64,000 nucleotides of DNA from Parus major (lineage: Eukaryota > Chordata > Aves > Passeriformes > Paridae), in the NCBI RefSeq assembly GCF_001522545.3, contig NC_031768.1, positions 93,482,230 to 93,546,229 on the forward strand, given 5' to 3'. A model generated the notes under the pieces. The model saw only the letters and a program-made list of their open reading frames with translations, was not told the origin of the DNA and did not search any database. Made by a program: the position numbers and the translations under genes. Shown here piece after piece: positions 45,801 through 59,066 of the stretch (position 1 is its first letter; each line of letters begins with the position of its first letter).

Positions 45801-48800
45801 GAGTCTAGACCAAATTACTACATGTTTGTTATGCAAAGGAAGTGGCTGCTCTTGTCACCAAGGCACAAGGAAAGGACTCCAAAAATACAAGCTCATGTCC
45901 TGCTCCCCTAATGATTTATTGTTCATCTTTGTGCAGTGTCTATAATTTGATTTGGGCTGAGTATTATGTATCATATTGAATTTTTCTTGCATTAAGTTCT
46001 AAAAACTCAAGGAAAAAAACACCGCAAAAGCTATTTAGAAAAAGTAACTGAAACAAATCTGGTAAGTTGTTTGTTTTCTCTGGGTTTCTGAGCTTTTGGT
46101 TCCACTCTGGGCCTACAGTTTTCTCAAGAATCATTATTGTTATAAGACTAAGACTTGGAGTCTCTCTGAGAGATTGATGTTGAAAAGAGAGATGGTAAGC
46201 TTACACAAGAATATGAATACACACAAGTGGACACATGTTCAAGACAAGATTTTTATAGCCTCCTCAGTGGGGAAAAGATCTACTTGTTTCCTACTCTCTG
46301 CTGTCTAACATCCACTGTGTTGTCACCTCTAACATGCCCACTTCTCTCAAGCCATTAGCAAGTCACTCTGGTATTTCCCAGTGGAACAACATTGACTCAC
46401 ACAAAACCCCTCAAGTGATAATTCTTCAGAGCCTCTCCATGCAACGTGAGATGGAAATGACTGTTAGGGCTCCAGTCAACCTCCAGGGCCAAAACCTGCC
46501 TATAAATAAACCCTAAACAGGAATTGCCATGCTATGGGTTGCCAGTTCACATGGTACTGTCCTTGGGGTGCTTTTCATGAGGTGCTGTCTGGTTCAGGTT
46601 TGATTTATAAAGACCTTCTAGCATCAGTATCTCTCATAAGGGAAGCCTTGTCTGCTCAGAAGGACCTGTTGTATGAGTTAACAAATGAGTTAAGCAACTA
46701 ATCTGGCAAAATATTGCAGATCTCCATTTCAAGATTTTTATTACACTGGAAAAAAGTGAAGTGGTAATTACTGGATACAGTTCATTATATAATTATAAAA
46801 AAGTTACTCTAAGGCATATTTTTTATGGGCTCAGATTTAATTTTTAAAATGAAAAATCATCCAATTTGAGAAAAACAGCTGGGGTAAACTTCACTCTTTA
46901 AACTCAAATTGTTGATTCCTCCCCATTGTGACTAGTTGCAGTGAACAAAAGTTAAAAAAATGTGTCTTTATTAAACTAGAGATATAAGAAACAGTTATCA
47001 CTCAGAAAACCTTGGAAGAAGCTTTGTGTTTACAGCTACAGGTTTGAGTAGAACTGTAGCTGGGTGGTATTTTCCTTCTCAGAAACAATTTAAGAGCTCT
47101 CAGGACTTCAGATGATGGTCTGGAATTACATGAGCATATTTGCAAACTCTTAAAATGTGTTTTGCTTCAAAGCTCACAGACTTCCCTGTGGCTGCCTAAC
47201 AGAGCTGCTGTTCAAAAGCAGGATTCATGAGTTGGCTTGTGGTGGTGGTGATGTTCTGCAGGAGAGAGCACATCTACTGTGCTCTCCTTCAGCCAGCCCA
47301 GGCAAGCTGTGGTATCAGCCAGGGCCTCCCTGGAGTCAGGAGAAAGCACTAAGCTTTGGAGAAGCTCCACCCCACAGAAGAGATGTGTGGTACCTCTCCT
47401 AGAGCTGCTTGGGGAGAGTAACCACTGGCATACACAGCCATTATGATGGGGGTACTTTATTCCCATTAATTAAACTGGCCTTTCCTTTGATGTGTGATCT
47501 TGTCATTGGTCTGTTGGCCAGAAAGTGATATTCTGCGCTTCTGTGGGGCCCCTCATGTACCACATTCAAAATGTAGACAGCACAGTAAGCAGAAATGGGG
47601 ATAAATTAAAGCTGACTAAAATAAAACATATTTTAGAGAACTTCAGCCACAACAGGATTTGAACAGGAAATGACTTCCCATGGTGGCTACTAACAAATAA
47701 TGGACAGGAAAGACATTGTTGTTTGTCACCAGAATTTAAATCTTCTACCTATGCCCAGTGCCCACTACTCCACTTTGTTTTTTGCCAAAACCAGGATCTT
47801 AAAAATTAACAACAGTACATATACTCAGTGAAATGAGGCTCATTTTTACCACTTTCTTTTCTGCCTTAACACAGAAGCCACAAGCAGCAAAACTCACACC
47901 ACAGCCACTGTGCATAGAGTGAGACACAAATTTCTAGTCCAATAGGAAGACAAGAATTCCCAACCACGTTGCACCAGCAGTCTGGTGAGTTTAGAATTCA
48001 TTCTCACACAGAGCTGAATCCTCTGATCAAAACAGCAAGAAATTCTGTTGAAGGCAGCTACAGCATAACTTACCTAACAAAATATTCATCTTAGTGGTGG
48101 ACTTCCAACTTAATGCAAGGAGAGTTCCTGCACCTCAGAAATCTCTTATTTTCTCTCCTGTAACTGTGACATCTGAAGGCCATATATATAATGTCTTTTA
48201 ATGTCATTGATGCTTTATGGCAATGAGCTGCATGGGTTAATGGAATTTTATGAACATTCCCAAGCCATTTTAAGGTGCAGTCTTTCCCTTTTTGCCTTGC
48301 ATACTTGTCTTTCACCTCTTATTTACCATTTTCTTGCCTATATAGACCTAATATTCTAGTAACCTCATTCATCAGTCTGTCAGCTTTCTGACAATGTATC
48401 TTACACCTTTTTGTTGGAATCTTACCTTACTGCCACATGTGTCATAAATGTGAGGATACACAAAATTTGTTGGTTTAGGAAACAAAAACAGCATTCAAGA
48501 CAAATGGGTACAAGTGAATTATATAACAAAGTTTTACTCCTGACTTTGCACAGTTAATACCTTTAGGCCACCAGTGCCTACTATTTACAGCATTGATACA
48601 GCCTCACATTCAGAGGCCACACCTGCTGCTGAAGCTCTCATGTGATGTGCAGAATAACAAACAGGAAAAAAACCTTTAGTGTAGACTTAAAGCACAAAAA
48701 AACCACATTCACATAATATGGGAAAGCCAAACCAAAGGACACCTCTAACTTTTCATGAAGTGACCCTTGCACTCTGAGGTTACTGAATAACTGAGGTTAC

Positions 48801-51800
48801 TGCCACTGGTTTTGCTGCTGCTTATTCACAGTGTTTTCCTGAAGAGGTTTATAGCTGATCTGCCCTGTTTGCAGCATTGTTAGTAGTTTTTCAGAGCCAA
48901 ATAATTCTGGTTTTGGGGAGGGATAATCCGCTATAAACATTGTCATGTGGGGAGAGAGATGCAGGAGAAAGTCTGTAGAAAAATACCCTGAGGTTTTTTT
49001 GTTGCTAAGTACCAGGGCTTTGCAGAGGTGACAAGGCTTAGAAGTGTAACCAAGGTAGCTAATAGTTCTATTGACTAACACACTAAATAAGAGAGATGTT
49101 GCCAAAACCTAACTGATAAAGACAAAAAAAACATGCCTAGGAGACTATGTTGTTAGGATATTTTTCAAGGAATCTGCTGTTGGAGGCAAGTTTGTTTTTT
49201 TCTAAAAAGCCAGTGTTAAAGGCACAGCAGGCAGCAATAGCTTTTAAGAGGAAAAATAATTGCAAGGAGTAAAAAGAGGGGAGATGGATTGGTCCTGTCA
49301 TGAAAAGAAGAAATGGAAAGGGAACAACAGGGAAGAACAGTAGTGCCAAAGGAGTGTGGGAGGCAGATAGAGGGTGAAAAGACAAGAAATCAGAAAAGTG
49401 AATGACAGGAGGAAAAAGGAGAAAAGAAATTATAGATGTGGACCTTGGTGTTTATGTCATTTTCCAGTTTCTCTTAGAAGGTTGATTCCTGCAGCATAAG
49501 CTGAGAACATGCTCACAGATACTTGGGGTTTCTTGGTAAGAGCTGCCCAGACTCTCTTCTCTGCCATAGTGTGTTCCCTCTACAGAGCACACCTGTCTGG
49601 GGAAGAGAGGAATAATGATTGGAATCACCATGACTTCCCTAGCACTCAGAACAAAGCTGCTGGTCTTCTGACTGTTACACTTCATTCCTTTCAAAACTGC
49701 ACCCCAGGGAGAGGAGGGGATGGCTTCTGTTTCTGGATACCTAAAGACAAACCAACCTTTCAGTTTGGAGCTGAGCTGCTGTGCTTACACAAGTTATGGG
49801 TGCTGTAGAACACTGGAAGTTGGCACCAAAAATGAAACCACTGCTTGGAGAAAAAGGAGCACGGATTTCATTCTATCTAAGCATTGGTCTGTCCTTGGGG
49901 GAGCATTTTGAGATGTTCCTACCAGCAGTACTTAGTACTGCTCCACAAACATACTTGTTTCCTAAGTACAAATAAAGCTTTTGGACAGGTACTTTTATCC
50001 TTTAGCTTAGTTCCCCTTTCACCAACACTTCTCCAGCTATTTTCTGTATGTGAGATCTCCCAGACTTGTTCACAGTTGCATGCAGAAACACCAACTGTTC
50101 AGATACTGCACATGACCGTAATTATATATACTCATAATATAAATAATTAGAGTTATGCTCAGTGTATGAACAGTTAATATTGCTGTCTGATTTTTACAGA
50201 ATGTGTGATGACAAATATATTTAAAAGGACCCATTAAAGCATTTCTAGCAAATCTTGGATTAGGAATCAGAAGTGCAGCCTGGCATCACTTCTCTTCTGC
50301 AGGTTCCTTACCCAGCACATCACAAGAACTATGTGAGGACTGATGGGAGCAAGTTGCCATGGAAATATCAGATGAAAGGTCAAAAAAAAGACCTTCCAGC
50401 AGAGCAGTATATGTCACTCCCAACATACACAAAGGGCAAATGCATCAAAGACTGATGATGCATTTTTCCAGAGACCACACCCACTCCTGATACTTGTCCC
50501 AAGACCATATTATCTTCCAGATGGATTCATAAGGCTCCATTAGCACTCCCACTCTCTGGCTGAGCTACAAAGGCTTCCTCAAATGTACCCTCAGGGCCAT
50601 GATCCCTCCTAAACCAGCTCCCAAGGCTATGCATATTCCTGTAGATATACCCAACCCCAACAGCACTCTGAGTGCCAAGGTCACTCTTAAACCCATTCAT
50701 AAGTGACAGAACAAACCTTCAGCAAGTGACTAAATGGCAAAATTCAACAAATTCACCATGTGCACACTAAACTACTTGCAACTGGAAATCACTAGGCAGC
50801 AAGGAAGCTTCTGAACAAACATAGGTTGCATTCAAACCTACACATCTGCTTTCTGGGAATTAACAACTACACAAGGTTCAGAGTCATCCGGCTGTAACCA
50901 CATTGTGTGAGGGGGGGTGTGTCTATCATACTGGCCATTGCTAATTAGATGAAAAAATTAACTCCTCCAGAACCCTTTGAATAAATCCAAGCTCATTGAA
51001 TAAAGCCAAAACAGCTCCTTGAAGCCACAAAATTGTATTATTTCACTCCAATAAGGAATCCTGCTCACACAACTGAAGATGACACTTTATAGTTGAGATT
51101 CCGCTGAAACTACAAAAAGTCTCAGGCAGACCAAAACATTTTACAAATTCATTTTCACCTTGGCAATCTATTGGGTTGGCAATATGAATAGTAAATGCCA
51201 CAAAAATCCTGAAAAATTTAATTGTTTCGTCTATCTATATTTGTATTTATAGTTACTATTTAAATTTTAAAATAATATTTACCTTTAAATTTTAATTGTG
51301 TATTTATAATTAAACATAACATTTATAGCTAATATAACTTTTAATATAAAATATCCTTAAAGGTTTGGAAATTAACTAAGTTACAAAGATGAATTTCCTG
51401 GAAAATGAAGTAAAATTTGTTTTTATAAAGTTTGCATTTTGGTCTAATTTGAGACCAAATGAGAAATGAGTATTCTTGGAAACCCCCAAAAATCCTGGCA
51501 TTGATGCTAATATGGTGTGGGATGAGGTACTAAACATATTAGCTGTTACAACTAAGGAAAAATATGTGAGAAGCCTGAAATCTGGCTGAAGAACCGAATA
51601 AGTTCCAGTAATTCACTTTATGTTTATCCACTAGTAATTAGTCCAACTTAGCCCATACCAAGTAATTACAGAGAGCACTTCAGAGGGCAAATACAGAGGT
51701 GGAGAAAATCCGATGTCCCAGGGTTACAGAAATTGTGTTCTGATTCATTTTTAAAGCCACTTGACATTTACACCCATGACAAAGTTGTGGGCTGGCAAAA

Positions 51801-54800
51801 TGGGGCTAATGGAGGGGAAAATACAGAACAGAGAAGCCACAATGAGCAGAAGGTGGTTGGGGGAAGGTCCAACAAAACCTCATTTTTACTCAGATAACAA
51901 TTGTGGAAATTATCTTGTTCGCTGCAGTGTTCACAATGTCATGATGCCCACCAAGCACTGTCCTCAGAAAAACCCACAGACACCATCTTCACAGAAGAGC
52001 AGGGAAAGGAGACAGAGGACAATTTAGCTGCATGTTTGAATCCTAACTTAATACAGTAAAGGATTATTTGTGACCACCTGCTACCCAGCCACCTGTTCTA
52101 CCTTTCAGCAAATGTTTAAGAGCTGCACAGGGTATATATATGGCTGCTTTGAACTGACTGTAACATAATTAGCTTAGGGAACTCAGTAAACAAAATAAGA
52201 AAAGGACATCCTAAAACCTAGGAAGTTTGCAATTCTAGGAGTCAATTAAAAGCATATACTTTATAAATCAACTAAACTACAACTGTTTCCTTACAACTTT
52301 GAAAAAGCTGCTAAATGTACTAAGATCCTTTGGGGAATCTAAACTCTAAACTTTATATATACAGCAGCATCAAAGGAGAGGTGGGCAGTCTGTCCCACTG
52401 TAGTCTAAGCCCACCATCAGAAAAAGACACTTGGAGTAGAGCATTAATTCAGTTTACTAAAAGGTTGCAGCCTTATGCTAGAGTTTCTCCCCTCTCTCTT
52501 CTATTATTTCAGATTAAATTTGCCATGGACAATACCTACCTACCCTCAATGTTCCAAAATAAACAAAAAGAGCCCTATCCTGTACTTCTGCTGGAATAAG
52601 CAAAGCTACTTCTAAGGGCTCAAGGATGGCTCCCTTTCTGCTGGGCCATCCCATCAACCTGCTGCCATCTGGGGCTGGTTCTTACCCAAAGAGCCATCCT
52701 CACAGGCAGCACTGAGGGAGGAGAGAGGCTGGTGAGAGCTTTCCAGAGTACAATGAACACAGACAAAAACTCACATTTCCCAAGTCTCCTAAAAATGCTG
52801 CCAGATTGTCTTTTTAAAATGTAAATCATACAGACAAATCATGCAGTCCTGTTTATTTCTCTAATTCTTGTCTGACAGTTCAGCTGTGATTTTGGGTCCT
52901 TCTGGCTAATCATTTGGTGTGATTTTTTCACTTGGCAAACACAAGTCATGGCTCCTTTCTCACTGATGTGACAGACAAGTGTTGCTGGTCCTCCCGCAGT
53001 CAAGTAGTAAACAGATCCAGACACACTCACTCAGTCCAGCAGCACCATGCCATCACTGTCCTTTGACTCAAGCAAAATTATTCCTTTTGATGGCAGCAGT
53101 AATTTAACAGAATACAAATGGAGGATATGCAAAATTTGGCCCAGTAATTTTGACTGACAAAAATCATGGCATTGACTGCCTTACCTGTTTATTCCCATAG
53201 GAATTATTTCTTTTACTGATACAGTGGGTTACTAGAAAGCACTTCTAGGCTTCAGAAGAGCTGGTTCAAATCTGGTAGGGGGAGGGGGGAGCAGACAGGT
53301 GGTGTGTGTTGAGATTGTTCTGATCAACTAACCTTTAGCTCCTTTTCTCTGCCAGGTTTTCTCATGGATTTATTCAGCACTATATTAATTAGTGCCTTTC
53401 TGCTTCTGCTCCTGGGGGGTCAGGCAACCAGTACCACACAAGATTCATAACATCCTTCTTTCAAGACTCCAAATACAGGGTGGTACAGTCAGAGTGGAGT
53501 CAGTGACCCTCCACATTACAGCTAGGTAAGACAAGAAGGAAAAAGAACTGCCAAGAATGAAATAATACTGTGAGATTGCATTTTTATGTGAGCTGCTCCA
53601 TCTCTCTTTCCTGGCCTCAGATCAAATCAGCTAGAGTTACAGAGCTAACTGTAATCCTGTTATAAACCCCTTCCAGACAGGCAAAGGAACGTCCCTCCTT
53701 ACTGTAGGCCAGATACATTTGTGTAAGACAAATGCTCTATTAACTTTCAATTTAGCTAATGGACATATTCCTGCAGTTTAAACCCACAGGTTACAAAATT
53801 ATCTGTTAGATCACTTTGGTTTTAATTTTGAAAACATCTGTCTGATTTCAAATTAAAAGGTTTCAAGAAATCCAGGCACCCAAATAGATTGCTGAAGGCA
53901 TACTCCACTTGAAATAGCTAGTGAAGCTCAGCCTTGCTAGGGGAGGCACAGTGACTATTTGGGTCTCCTGTGTTTTCCTGGGATGCAGAGTTCCACAGTC
54001 CTTTCATCAGGGTCTTTACAAAGCCATTATTACACCAGAAAAAATTCTCTGCTAGCTTTACTTGCTAAGATGAGTTTAAGAAAAATTCTCCTTAACCACA
54101 AAATGCAAATGGTCCTTGTGTCATCAAAAGCTCAGTTTTGCTTTTTAACTATTCAGCAGGGGAGTTTTACACTGAAACAGCAGTAGATCCCACATGTGAT
54201 ATGACAAGGTAAACACAGAATGTATCCAAGCATGCTGCACATTCATCATGAACGATTTATGCAGACTTTAAAACATCATGGACTACTGCTAGTGATGTAA
54301 AAGAATCCCTCGTAACAATTGACACTACAAAAGCTACATCTGAAATCACAAAGAATTCTGCTGATAGCCAAGGAACTGATATATGGCTGAAAAACAAGAA
54401 GCATGTACCACTCCCATATTATCTGTAGAGGAGTAGCAACAGGGAATTGTGAAAACATCTGTTCAACATGAAAGGAGTTCTTTAGGCCAGTTCAAGGGCA
54501 CTTATCCAGACCAAAACTTTTGGACCTCACTGGAAGACCTAGACCAAGCTTAGGGCCCAAAACTGGCCTACCTACACAATCACTCTCTGGATGAACTGAA
54601 ATGCCAAACACTCAGCTTCTCCTGTGCTGCATAAACTCCTTTGGGTGCTTTCCTAAGCTATGCTTCAGGTAACAAGGACCTCAATTAATTTCCTTTCTTG
54701 CTCTGCTGGTACCCATTAGAACTAAGGTAAATCCTGAGAAGAAAATCTAGTTTTGAAAGTGTTCAGGATGGAACCATTCTGTAGGGAGAGGACATCTAGG

Positions 54801-57800
54801 CCTCTCAGTCCAGATCATCTCAATACCATTATACTTGGAAATAAAACCAAGTTACTTTACACATGGGAATGATCTCCGCGGTCACCAGCCGGTGAAAAAG
54901 GAAAAGTAGCCAAAAAGTAGCCAAAGGCTGGAACAGTAAAGATGTCAGTATTGTTTCTATAGCAATCTTCACAATCCTTGTCCCTTTCACAGTGGAGAAG
55001 GTGGGATGCCATATGCAAGGCAGAAATTCAATCTGTGCTTGTCTTGTGTCATGCATTTGCCCAGCTCAGATCAGGAAACAATTTCATCTCCTTCCTGAAT
55101 CAGAAAATGAGCATCAGTATAAATAAGATGTTTCCTACTGAGCACAAAGACAGCTCTTATTTGAAATATTCATTCCATCTGTTTGCCAGAGTTTACCAAT
55201 GTTTAAACCTCTCCTTCATGTTCATTTATGTAATCAATGCTAAGATAACTTGTTTTTCTCTCATTTTCAATCAAGTCAGACCCCGTTTTTCTTCATTTCC
55301 TTCTATTACCAATTGATTAGCAGACTACAGGAAATCAAAGGAGATTGCAAGAACCAAATGGGTTTGCAACAAGCTGCTGTGAATCCTGGTACAAGAGACC
55401 CCTAGGACACCCTTGTGTCACCTGGGTGTCTTTCAGCCAAAGCATTTCCAAGTAAGGGAAGCATTTGTAAGGCTTACCAAGTAAATGGACAGGCCTCCTC
55501 CTTCCACACAAATGCACAGAGAATTCAGGGAATTCAGGAGCTCTGAGGCTGTTCTCTAGCAACACTCCTCAATAATGCAGCACGGAGAGACAAATGCTAA
55601 GGGCCTGCTGCTGAGCTGGGCACTGCTGGCAGAGCCGGCCTCAAGTTGGTCTAACAGAGATTTATTTACACAATGACTTAAAACTGCACCATCCCAAAAC
55701 TGTAATTACAGCTGGACACATCTCTCCTAACAAAGGCAACTGTGATCCCCTCAGACAAAAATTCCATATAGAAGTGTCACGGTTCCCAAGAGCTTTGCTG
55801 GATTCTGGGCCCAGTTCATTCCTCCTGGCCAAACAGACCCTCAGGAGACTCCAACAGGCTCCCACAAAACGCCTACAAGCTGAGAATGTCCCAAGGCTTC
55901 AACCGGACACCAGACAACATTAGGATGTCAGAGGGATATGTTCTGTCAAGGAGAGGAGAGTTGTGATTTTAATCTGGTTTCTCAGGGTTTCTGCTGCCCC
56001 TGACACAGGGCCAGCAGGGAAAACCATGACACCCCATCTATCTGGATCTGCAGGCCATGCATGAGATGTGTAGCCTGGCCCCAGGACAGACCATGTGTTC
56101 TGTCATTTCACATTAGGAAACCTCTGGGGTCCCTATCCCAAAGGGAAGCAGACATCATTGCACAGCTATAAAGCATATGAACACAAGCCTTTTTTTGGAG
56201 CCAGAAAGCCCAAAGAACCCTTGCTCAAGGTTGCAGAGTCATGGTTTACCAAATCCACTCTCTGTACCAAGGGGCAACAACTATTCTTAAATTCTTGGAT
56301 GTAGACTGGAAAATGTTCAGTAATAAAATTCCCAGAGAAACTAGTATGTCTTTTAATAAACAAAATATCTGAACCCTTTTTTCCTTCAATATGGGGGAAA
56401 AAAAAAATCAATTGTAAAGAAAGTTGTAATTTTTTTTCTGTTTCCAAGTGGAGACACCTTCTTTTTACAGAATTTTATGATTTCCAAGGGTCAATAGCCT
56501 TGACTTTCACTACCACTAGCTGTCAAAGCCTAACATTTAGATAGGCTTTCCAACCTGAGAGCATCTGGTTGCATAATGAACATTTTTAACACTTTATGAT
56601 AACCCCAGAAACTAGGTATTGATAAATCTTACATATCATCACATAATGAGTAAACTGACACAGAAACTGAGTGCTACATCTGTTGTTAAACTGGTACTGA
56701 GTGTTAGACCTAAGAACAGATCAAAAACCTTCATTCCAAGGTATTCCTGAGTCTTGGAAAATGCTGCAATCTTCCATGCTTTTGTCTTTATTATTGCTTT
56801 ATATAACAATAGAGCTAATTAAAAGTCTCCTAAGTACTACATTTCAATTGGTGTAAGTTGTCACTTGCTCACCTACTATTTAGTGGATTCTTTAAAGGTA
56901 CATGAGTCTCAGTCATTTCCAGATAAGATCTGATGAGGAGAGGCCTCCAATTTGTAATGAAAGCACATACTGCAACCCATCCATATAGCAGTTTTATGTA
57001 TTTTTTTCCAACAATTTTGTATGTACATCCACATCACAGCATAGACTTATTTCCTAAATTGAAAAATTATGTGATGAACAAACCTGTGTAACATTAGGAA
57101 GAAAGACAAAGTTAGTTTGACTGCATGAGACTGACAGTGGATTTGATTCTCCATCGTTCTGTTCTGTTCTTGGAGTGTTCATTGCACTCCCAAAAAGACA
57201 GTGAATGCTGTATGCAGAATTCAGGTTCCATGTGAATTAGTCATAAAACTGCCCTGATTCAGTGGTGTCTAATGCTCAGTTTGAACTCCAAAACTTGCGG
57301 TAAAGGAGATTTTTTCCAAAGCTGTTCCCTTAGAGTTTTTATCTCTCTGTGTGAATGATTTGTTTTCCTTTTGAATTTTAAAGCTAAAAAAAAGTCACAG
57401 ATTATGATAAATTGATAATTGATAAATTGATAATCTTTTCCATTAGACCATTGTTGTACTGACTAAACATGCAGATTACCTCTGACAAGGGTGGCTAACC
57501 ACTTTCTGTTTCTAAGGTGGCAAGCCCAATGGAAATCCATGACTTAAAGGAAGCTTTCAGAATCTGTTAAGAGTTACTTAACAGCAAGTTCTACTATGTT
57601 GCTTCTGAAAAAATTAAAAGAAATATTACCATATAGAAAAATTCCTTGCACCACATTTGTTTGCACCACTGAAGCACCTCCTTCTCTATCCTTCCAGTAA
57701 CTGAGGAGCCTGTCTCAGATGACATAACCAAATTACAACCAAAACATTGATAAATAGTGGCTCCAAAAAAAGACATCAGCTCCATCCTCAGGGAGGGCAG

Positions 57801-58499
57801 TGTTTTTAGATTGACAGCTATTTCTGAAGAAATAAATTTATTTTTGAAATAAATTGTGCATTAGACAGCCATGCACACTATATCTAGACAAACACGGATG
57901 ATTTGTTTTAGAGGCATTTTCAGAAATAACCAGCACTGTTCCTTCCTCCCCCTCATTTTATATAAATAGCCACAGACACGTTTTACATACATTCACATAT
58001 AGGGAGTGAGATTCTTACCACTGTACAATGCCAGAAAGAACAGCAGCCTCCTGGTAACTCTAAACCAGCCCACAGCATATACCTATACAATAGGTCTATC
58101 ATTAAATACAGATTTAGCTAGAGAAGACCTCCACACTTCTGACATTTCAGCATAGCTTTCCACAAAGGAGTTGAATGGGCTCCTCAACTGCACAGTGATT
58201 TTTCAGTCTTTTTATTCTGAACTTTTACAGTGAGTTTTCCCTTGACAGTCTATCTCGGGTTCACAGGAGAGCCTGCTCTTCAGTGACTTACTTGAAAGGC
58301 CTGCCAGCAGATTCCTCATTCCAAGCTCTTGAAACCTGAAGGTTAGTCCCTCCTACTCTCCCAGATGCACCAGATACTCATTGAAATATTTTATAATCTT
58401 ATTTTAAAAGTCAGATATTTTTCCACTATTAAAATGTTGGAGTCAGAGGCACAGAGAATATTTCCTTATCTGTGCTGACAAGCTCTGACTCTCAAGAGA
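42817..58499. other. Long gene-free interval
   Basis: No coding exon, RNA gene or clear transposon recognised in nearly 16 kb. At the start, TTTTCATCCTACAG then AACCTC resembles a splice acceptor, and AATAAAAATAAG follows about 70 bases on, but no matching gene is visible. A very AT-rich stretch lies at about 51230-51360. Minor local repeats include a duplicated AAAAGTAGCC near 54903 and a 15-base tandem repeat at 57406-57435. Open frames reach 112 codons (54978-55316, +) with no domain. Confidence 0.5.
57406..57435. repeat. Two-copy 15-bp tandem repeat
   Basis: GATAAATTGATAATT is followed at once by GATAAATTGATAATC. Each copy itself contains two GATAA-like words. Confidence 0.92.
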
Positions 58500-59066
58500 A
58501 CACTGAGTTTAGCCTTAAGCCATGGAGAAAGCTTCTAGAACTATGTAGAGAAACTGAGAATGTGAGTGTGTAAGGTAGATAGAGTTGCATTAAATCACTA
58601 GGTGGAAAAGTTAGGTTGGAGTTTTAATTATATCATCATGTGAGATACAAGATGGAAGATTTGGGGCCTTGCCCTTTTCTCCTTCTTCATATTCTAGGGT
58701 TTTTGGGTAATAATGAGTGATTGGATAGAAGAATCCGCATTGCAGCACACAGGTGTCTGGTCATTGGGTCACTAAGGAAAATAAGTTACTTGGCATTTGA
58801 TTATTGGGTAAATGGACACATGGACATGGTAAATGGACGACCTCTCCATGGCCTTGGAGAGTATGACTGAGAGATGAGAGAGTGATGGAGAGGCCACGGC
58901 CTCTTCATCACTCATATTTTGCACCTCGTTAGCCTAGTGTATACAACTCCTCGTACTCTCTAAAATATGTAATATAGATAAGAAAGAATAAACAACTGAG
59001 CCCAAACAGAAGAAAACAAGTCTCTCTCTTGTCAGTCTCGATCCTGGGGAAACGAGCTGAACAACA
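58500..59066 (+). mobile_element. Probable solo LTR of an endogenous retrovirus
   Basis: The segment has the order expected of an LTR: a U3-like part containing TGTGAGTGTGTAAGGTAG (58561) and GGTCATTGGGTCACTAAGG, then TGCACC, TGTATACAACTCC, a poly(A) signal AATAAA (58987-58992), and a CT-rich, U5-like end (GTCTCTCTCTTGTCAGTCTC) finishing with ACAACA near 59066. I recognise the style from bird genomes but cannot name the family. The 5' boundary is uncertain (about 58470-58561), no target-site duplication could be fixed, and no internal retroviral genes adjoin it. Confidence 0.6.
58987..58992 (+). promoter_or_regulatory. Poly(A) signal of the probable LTR
   Basis: AATAAA placed shortly before a CT-rich stretch, consistent with the R region of an LTR. 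Confidence 0.5.
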
